Shown: positions 59,454 through 64,000 of the stretch, in pieces
How the letters are laid out: each line of letters begins with the position of its first letter
Numbering within the stretch: position 1 is the first letter of the stretch
Assembly (NCBI RefSeq): GCF_000701365.1
Contig: NZ_JNIK01000018.1
Coordinates: forward strand, 62,001 to 126,000
Reading direction: 5' to 3'
DNA from: Blastococcus sp. URHD0036
Lineage (GTDB): Bacteria > Actinomycetota > Actinomycetes > Mycobacteriales > Geodermatophilaceae
Length of the DNA: 64,000 nt
Made by a program: the position numbers and the translations under genes
The notes under the pieces: model-generated
What the model saw: only the letters and a program-made list of their open reading frames with translations
The model's database searches: none
What the model was told of the DNA's origin: nothing

Positions 59454-60094
59454 TTGGCGCCGTCCGCGTCCTCGTCGTTGCCCTCGGCGGGCTCGTCGGC
59501 GGCCTCGGCGCCGGCCTCGGTGGCCTCCGCCGTCTCGGCCGCGTCGTCGGCGACCACGTCGGCGGTCTCGTCCGCGGGGTCGACCTCGTCCGGCGCCGCG
59601 GCGTCGGCCTCGGCCGGAGCCGTGGTCTCCAGCGCGTCAGCGGTGACCTCACCGGCGGCGGCGGAGGAGCCGGCGCCGGTCGCGAAGCGGGTGCCCCGGG
59701 CGCGCTCGGCCTCGCCGACGGCCGTCTGGCCGACCGTGAGGGCCTCGACCAGCTCGATGACCGCCATGGGGGCGTTGTCGCCCTTGCGGGCGCCGACCTT
59801 GGTGATCCGGGTGTAGCCACCGGGACGGTTCTCGTAGCGAGGACCGATCTCGGCGAAGAGGTGGTGGACGACGTCCTTGTCGCGGATCGTCGTCATGACC
59901 TGCCGACGGGAGTGCAGGTCACCGCGCCGGGCGAGGGTCACCAGCTTCTCGGCCAGGGGACGCAGCCGCTTGGCCTTCGTCTCCGTGGTGGTGATCCGGC
60001 CGTGCTCGAACAGCGAGGTGGCGAGGTTCGCCAGCATCAGCCGCTCGTGCGACGGGGAACCGCCGAGACGGGGGCCCTTGGTGGGGGTGGGCAT
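59450..60094 (-). CDS. rplQ: 50S ribosomal protein L17 with acidic extension
   Basis: A 214-residue L17. The core (residues 1 to about 125: [39 protein letters not shown]) is canonical. The last 80 residues are Ala/Asp/Glu-rich and low-complexity, about twice the usual bacterial L17 length; similar but variable tails occur in other actinobacteria. Last ribosomal gene of the rpoA operon, separated from rpoA by 185 bases with a hairpin. Confidence 0.96.
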   Translation of the reverse strand: MPTPTKGPRLGGSPSHERLMLANLATSLFEHGRITTTETKAKRLRPLAEKLVTLARRGDLHSRRQVMTTIRDKDVVHHLFAEIGPRYENRPGGYTRITKVGARKGDNAPMAVIELVEALTVGQTAVGEAERARGTRFATGAGSSAAAGEVTADALETTAPAEADAAAPDEVDPADETADVVADDAAETAEATEAGAEAADEPAEGNDEDADGAK

Positions 60095-60235
60095 GTCGGT
60101 CCTTCCTCAGGCGGCCGGGCGGGCGTGCCGGCTGCGGCCAAGCGTTGTGGAGTGCTGTTCGTCGCCCCGCCGACGGAACGCCGGGGTGGAGCTGCGCGGT
60201 GGTGCCTCGGCTCCCAGTGTGGCGGGTACCGAGAC

Positions 60236-60272
60236 GGCGCCGGACGGTGGGGTTGACCCGCCGTCCGGCGCC
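60236..60272 (-). terminator. Hairpin between rpoA and rplQ
   Basis: GGCGCCGGACGG and CCGTCCGGCGCC, a perfect 12-bp stem, start eight bases past the rpoA stop. It may be partial termination or a 3'-end protecting structure inside the operon. Confidence 0.6.
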
Positions 60273-60279
60273 GGAGTGC

Positions 60280-61344
60280 TCAGAGCTGCTCGGTCTCCTG
60301 GAACACGGCGTCGCCGTACTCCCCACCGTCGGCGTACCCGGTGGTCTGGTACGCGTCGGTCTCGTAGCCCTCGTCGTAGCTCTCGATCGAGCTGGGGATG
60401 AACCCGGGCGGGCTGTCCTTGAGCGCGAGGCCCATGGCCGCCAGCTTCATCTTGACCTCGTCGATGGACTTCGCGCCGAAGTTGCGGATGTCCAGCAGGT
60501 CCGCCTCGGAGCGGGTGACGAGCTCACCGACGGTGTGCACGCCCTCGCGCTTGAGGCAGTTGTAGGACCGGACGGTGAGGTCCATGTCCTCGATCGGCAT
60601 CGAGAAGTTCGCGATGTCGGCGGCCTCGGCCGGGCTCGGCCCGACCTCGATGCCCTCGGCGTCGAGGTTCAGCTCGCGCAGCAGGCCGAAGAGCTCGACC
60701 AACGTGGAGCCGGCGCTGGCGATGGCGTCCCTGGGGACGATCGACGGCTTGGTCTCGACGTCGACGACGAGGCGGTCGAAGTCGGTCCGCTGCTCGACGC
60801 GGGTGGCCTCGACGGCGTAGGTGACCTTGAGGACCGGCGAGTAGATCGAGTCGACCGGGATCCGGCCGATCTCCTGGCCGGGCTGCTTGTTCTGCGGCGC
60901 CGGCACGTAGCCGCGACCCCGCTCGACGACCAGCTCGATCTCGAGCCGGCCCTTGCCGTTGAGGGTGGCGATGTGCAGCTCGGGGTTGTGCACCTCGACG
61001 CCGGCCGGCGGCGCGATGTCGGCCGCGGTCACCTCACCGGGGCCCTGCTTGCGCAGGTACATGGTCACCGGCTCGTCCGAGTCGGAGCTGACCACGAGAC
61101 CCTTGAGGTTCAGGATGATCTCGGTGACGTCCTCCTTGACGCCCGGCACGGTGGTGAACTCGTGCAGGGTGCCCTCGATCCGGATGCTGGTGACAGCAGC
61201 ACCGGGGATCGACGACAGCAGGGTGCGACGCAGGGAGTTGCCGAGGGTGTAGCCGAAGCCCGGCTCGAGCGGCTCGATGACGAACCGCGAGCGCTGCTCG
61301 GAGATCGTCTCCTCGGTAAGGGTGGGGCGCTGTGCGATGAGCAC
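60280..61344 (-). CDS. rpoA: RNA polymerase alpha subunit
   Basis: A 354-residue alpha subunit. The N-terminal assembly domain has [20 protein letters not shown], and the C-terminal DNA-binding domain has [19 protein letters not shown] sequence and [17 protein letters not shown]. The GTG start ([12 protein letters not shown]) is preceded by AAGGAGA. Acidic tail of about 40 residues. It follows rpsD by 110 bases. Confidence 0.98.
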   Translation of the reverse strand: MLIAQRPTLTEETISEQRSRFVIEPLEPGFGYTLGNSLRRTLLSSIPGAAVTSIRIEGTLHEFTTVPGVKEDVTEIILNLKGLVVSSDSDEPVTMYLRKQGPGEVTAADIAPPAGVEVHNPELHIATLNGKGRLEIELVVERGRGYVPAPQNKQPGQEIGRIPVDSIYSPVLKVTYAVEATRVEQRTDFDRLVVDVETKPSIVPRDAIASAGSTLVELFGLLRELNLDAEGIEVGPSPAEAADIANFSMPIEDMDLTVRSYNCLKREGVHTVGELVTRSEADLLDIRNFGAKSIDEVKMKLAAMGLALKDSPPGFIPSSIESYDEGYETDAYQTTGYADGGEYGDAVFQETEQL

Positions 61345-61403
61345 GGTGGTTCTCCTTCGTGTCCTCCGGCGACCGCCATATGACGCCGTGAGGGGGTGGT
61401 GCG

Positions 61404-61437
61404 GGCTCCGGCGGACATCGGTCCGCCCGCCGGAGCC
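61404..61437 (-). other. Intercistronic hairpin between rpsD and rpoA
   Basis: GGCTCCGGCGG pairs with CCGCCGGAGCC (11 bp, 12-base loop), 18 bases past the rpsD stop. It probably modulates rpoA relative to the ribosomal genes or protects the upstream mRNA. Confidence 0.5.
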
Positions 61438-61454
61438 GGTGGTGCAGCGAGCTG

Positions 61455-62081
61455 CTACTTGGAGTAGAGCTCGACGATCAGCTGCTCCTGGACCGGGGTG
61501 TCGATCACCTGGCGCGCCGGGATGCTGTGCACGAGCACGCGCAGCTGGCTGCTCAGGACCTCCAGCCACGGCGGCACGGGGCGCTCGCCGGCACGGGCCT
61601 GGGCGATCTCGAACGGCAGCATGGTGCGGGACTTCTCCGCGACCTCGAGGATGTCGTTCGCGCTGACCCGGAAGGACGGGATGTCGACCTTGCGGCCGTT
61701 CACCCGGATGTGGCCGTGGCGCACCAGCTGGCGGGCCATGTCACGGGACTCGGCGAAGCCGGCCCGGTAGACCACGTTGTCGAGGCGGGACTCGAGGATC
61801 TGCAGCAGGACCTCACCGGTCTTGCCCGACTTCTTGTTGGCCTCTTCGTAGTAGCCGCGGAACTGCTTCTCCAGCACGCCGTAGATACGACGGGCCTTCT
61901 GCTTCTCGCGAAGCTGCAGCAGGTACTCGCTGTCCTTGGTGCGGCCACGGCCGTGCTCGCCCGGCGGGTAGGGCCGGATCTCGATCGGGCACTTCGGGGA
62001 CTCGCACTTGCTGCCCTTGAGGAACAGCTTCATCTTCTCGCGCCGGCACAGGCGGCAGTCGGCTCCGGTGTAACGGGCCAC
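61455..62081 (-). CDS. rpsD: 30S ribosomal protein S4
   Basis: A 208-residue primary 16S rRNA-binding protein. The N-terminus has four cysteines (DCRLC and KCESPKCP), the zinc-binding C+ form. The S4 domain is near [14 protein letters not shown] and [13 protein letters not shown]. 35 bases after rpsK. Confidence 0.98.
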   Translation of the reverse strand: MARYTGADCRLCRREKMKLFLKGSKCESPKCPIEIRPYPPGEHGRGRTKDSEYLLQLREKQKARRIYGVLEKQFRGYYEEANKKSGKTGEVLLQILESRLDNVVYRAGFAESRDMARQLVRHGHIRVNGRKVDIPSFRVSANDILEVAEKSRTMLPFEIAQARAGERPVPPWLEVLSSQLRVLVHSIPARQVIDTPVQEQLIVELYSK

Positions 62082-62116
62082 GTCAGGTTCTCCTATTACT
62101 TCTCGTCAGGAACCGG

Positions 62117-62524
62117 TCAGACCCGGCGGCGCTTCTTGGGGCGGCAGCCGTTGTGCGGCTGCGGCGTCACGTCCTGGATCTGACCCACCTCGAGGCCGGT
62201 GGCCTGCAGCGAGCGGATCGCGGTCTCCCGGCCGGAGCCAGGGCCCTTCACGAAGACGTCGACCTTGCGCATGCCGTGCTCCTGCGCCTTGCGGGCGGCG
62301 TTCTCCGCCGCCATCTGCGCAGCGAACGGCGTGGACTTGCGCGAGCCCTTGAACCCGACGTGCCCGGCCGAGGCCCAGCTGATCACGTTCCCGTTGGGGT
62401 CGGTGATCGACACGATCGTGTTGTTGAAGGTGCTCTTGATGTGCGCGGCGCCGTGGGCGACGTTCTTCTTCTCCTTGCGGCGGACCTTCTTGGCACCAGC
62501 CGCGGCGCGAGCCCTGGGAGGCAT
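62117..62524 (-). CDS. rpsK: 30S ribosomal protein S11
   Basis: A 135-residue platform protein with [37 protein letters not shown] and the C-terminal [13 protein letters not shown]. Basic N-terminus of about 20 residues. Part of the rpsM-rpsK-rpsD-rpoA operon. Confidence 0.98.
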   Translation of the reverse strand: MPPRARAAAGAKKVRRKEKKNVAHGAAHIKSTFNNTIVSITDPNGNVISWASAGHVGFKGSRKSTPFAAQMAAENAARKAQEHGMRKVDVFVKGPGSGRETAIRSLQATGLEVGQIQDVTPQPHNGCRPKKRRRV

Positions 62525-62642
62525 GTCTCTCCGGTTCCTTCAGTTTCTGTGGCCTGGGGTTGCTGCCGAGGGGCAGCACACGCGTCGTGCCGTCACTCCC
62601 GCCCTCACGGGTCGCTGTGACCGCACGGCGACGTGCTGTGGG

Positions 62643-63017
62643 TCAGCGAGCCTTCTTCTTGCCCGCGATGGTCTTGCGCGGGCCCTTGCTCGAGCGCGCG
62701 TTCGTCTTGGTGCGCTGCCCGCGGACGGGGAGCCCACGACGGTGACGCAGGCCCTGGTAGCAACCGATCTCCACCTTGCGGCGGATGTCGGCAGCCACCT
62801 CGCGGCGCAGGTCACCCTCGACGCGGAAGTGCTCGTCGATGTAGTCGCGCAGCTTCAGCAGGTCCTCGTCGCCGAGGTCCTTGACGCGCAGGTCCGGGCT
62901 GACACCCGTCGCCGCGAGCGTCTCCTTGGCGTGGGTCTTGCCGATGCCGTAGATGTAGGTCAGCGCGACCTCGAGCCGCTTCTCGCGGGGGAGGTCGACG
63001 CCTGCCAGTCGTGCCAT
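62643..63017 (-). CDS. rpsM: 30S ribosomal protein S13
   Basis: A 124-residue head protein: [31 protein letters not shown], and the basic tail [19 protein letters not shown]. It contacts P-site tRNA and bridges to L5. 15 bases after rpmJ. Confidence 0.98.
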   Translation of the reverse strand: MARLAGVDLPREKRLEVALTYIYGIGKTHAKETLAATGVSPDLRVKDLGDEDLLKLRDYIDEHFRVEGDLRREVAADIRRKVEIGCYQGLRHRRGLPVRGQRTKTNARSSKGPRKTIAGKKKAR

Positions 63018-63032
63018 GTCTCAGGTACTCCC

Positions 63033-63146
63033 TCAGCCCTGGCGCTGCTTGTGCCGGGCGTTGTCGCAGATGACCATGACCCGGCCGTGCCGGCGGATCA
63101 CCTTGCACTTGTCGCAGATCTTCTTCACCGACGGCTGGACCTTCAC
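63033..63146 (-). CDS. rpmJ: 50S ribosomal protein L36
   Basis: A 37-residue protein starting at GTG ([14 protein letters not shown]) and ending ARHKQRQG. Zinc ligands Cys11, Cys14, Cys27 and His32 make it the C+ form, which depends on zinc; a zinc-free paralogue may exist elsewhere. It lies between infA and rpsM, the universal order. Confidence 0.95.
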   Translation of the reverse strand: MKVQPSVKKICDKCKVIRRHGRVMVICDNARHKQRQG

Positions 63147-63217
63147 CGGTGCCGCCCCTCATTCCTCGATCGTGCGCCGGCCGCGTCCCTGCCGGTGGGC
63201 AGGCGCTGGCCTGACGG

Positions 63218-63439
63218 TTACTTGTAGCGGTAGACGATGCGACCGCGCGTCAGGTCGTAGGGCGAGAGCTCCACGACCACGCGGTCCTCGGGCAGGATGC
63301 GGATGTAGTGCTGTCGCATCTTGCCGCTGATGTGGGCGAGCACCCGGTGCCCGTTCTGCAGCTCCACGCGGAACATCGCGTTGGGCAGCGGCTCGACGAC
63401 ACGACCCTCGACCTCGATGGCCCCGTCCTTCTTCGCCAT
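63218..63439 (-). CDS. infA: Translation initiation factor IF-1
   Basis: A 73-residue S1-fold factor, [20 protein letters not shown] to RGRIVYRYK, complete and canonical. It binds the ribosomal A site during initiation. It heads the infA-rpmJ-rpsM-rpsK-rpsD-rpoA-rplQ unit; a promoter lies about 180 bases upstream. Confidence 0.98.
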   Translation of the reverse strand: MAKKDGAIEVEGRVVEPLPNAMFRVELQNGHRVLAHISGKMRQHYIRILPEDRVVVELSPYDLTRGRIVYRYK

Positions 63440-63618
63440 GCCCTACACGGCCTCCCTGTTCGGTGCTGCTGATGGCTGGTGCTCCGTCCCCGCGCGCCCA
63501 AGCCGGTACCCGGCAGGAGTCGTTCGGAGATCTGACACACGGTGCAGACGTTCTCGCGAGGGCGTCCCGGGTCATGCGGCCACAGCACAACAACAGGACG
63601 GCGCGAACGCCGTCGTTC

Positions 63619-63648
63619 ACTGTACCCCGCCCCGGCCCGCTGCTCCAA
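63619..63648 (-). promoter_or_regulatory. Promoter of the infA operon
   Basis: On the minus strand TTGGAG and TACAGT are 18 bases apart. The leader to infA is about 170 bases and includes ACGGCG-TTCG-CGCCGT, a small hairpin just after the -10 box. Confidence 0.6.
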
Positions 63649-63684
63649 CGGGGTCCCCGTCACAACGGAAACCGGGACTCCCCG

Positions 63685-64000
63685 CTACTGGCGCGGTGTG
63701 ACGCCGAACGGCGCCAGGCCCGCCAGGCCGCCGTCCTCCGCCGTGAGGACCCAGGGGCCCTCCGGGGTGACCGCGACGGTGTGCTCGAAGTGCGCGGCCC
63801 GCGACCGGTCCTTGGTGACCACGGTCCAGCCGTCCTCGAGCTCCTCGGTCGCCGGGTCCCCCACCGTGACCATGGGCTCGATGGCCAGCGCCAGACCGGG
63901 CACGAGCCGCGGGCCGCGGCCCGGACGCCCGTAGTTGAGGACGTGCGGGTCCTGGTGCATCTCGGTGCCGATGCCGTGGCCGCCGTAGTGGTCGACGATC
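63685..64000 (-). CDS. map: Methionine aminopeptidase type I, 5' part cut by window edge
   Basis: C-terminal 104 residues of the dinuclear-metal enzyme that removes N-terminal methionine. [19 protein letters not shown] carries the family His ligand, LAIEPMVT the Glu ligand, and [20 protein letters not shown] the last Glu. The N-terminal half lies outside the window. Upstream of infA, as is usual. Confidence 0.95.
   Translation of the reverse strand, partial: IVDHYGGHGIGTEMHQDPHVLNYGRPGRGPRLVPGLALAIEPMVTVGDPATEELEDGWTVVTKDRSRAAHFEHTVAVTPEGPWVLTAEDGGLAGLAPFGVTPRQ

Overview
The window comes from a very GC-rich actinobacterial chromosome. Codon third positions are almost always G or C, GTG starts are common, and the gene order matches the core of actinobacterial chromosomes. 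Linked bldM and whiD (whiB3) homologues, a GroEL with a histidine-rich tail, an ECF41 sigma factor and a PspC-fused sensor kinase all fit a Geodermatophilaceae-like or related soil actinobacterium; that family assignment is an inference. No rRNA, tRNA, CRISPR, insertion sequence or prophage gene was seen. The region is dense core chromosome and no gene-free stretch exceeds 300 bases.

Left part (1-25 kb): sucCD; membrane and lipase-like proteins; an M23 peptidase; pcrA; a chorismate mutase behind a Phe/Tyr-rich leader peptide and a terminator hairpin; two divergent c-di-GMP enzymes; a carboxymuconolactone decarboxylase with its ECF41 sigma factor and a matching ECF41 promoter; a PIG-L deacetylase; a three-gene PspC/LiaRS-like envelope-stress locus; the purine genes guaA, guaB3 and guaB; and a divergent bldM-whiD pair with a BldM-type palindrome between them.

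Middle part (25-50 kb): groES-groEL with a CIRCE operator; a THUMP-like methyltransferase; a long leftward run with tsaD, rimI, tsaB, tsaE, a uracil-DNA glycosylase, a hydrolase, alr, nnr and acpS; a PadR-controlled ABC exporter; glmS. Divergent from glmS is a translationally coupled pair: a GCS2/circularly permuted ATP-grasp fusion and an AsnO-like amidotransferase. glmM, rpsI and rplM follow.

Right part (50-64 kb): a lipoprotein and a beta-carbonic anhydrase; a molybdenum-cofactor cluster (moeA, moaC, mog-like, fdhD, mobA); an AraC regulator and an iron-type binding protein around a possible iron box; truA; and the leftward ribosomal block map-infA-rpmJ-rpsM-rpsK-rpsD-rpoA-rplQ.

The most interesting signals are the chorismate mutase attenuator, the ligase/amidotransferase pair that probably makes an amidated peptide or solute, the bldM-whiD regulatory node in which BldM has lost its phospho-acceptor, and two kinds of repeated intergenic element placed directly at gene 3' ends.
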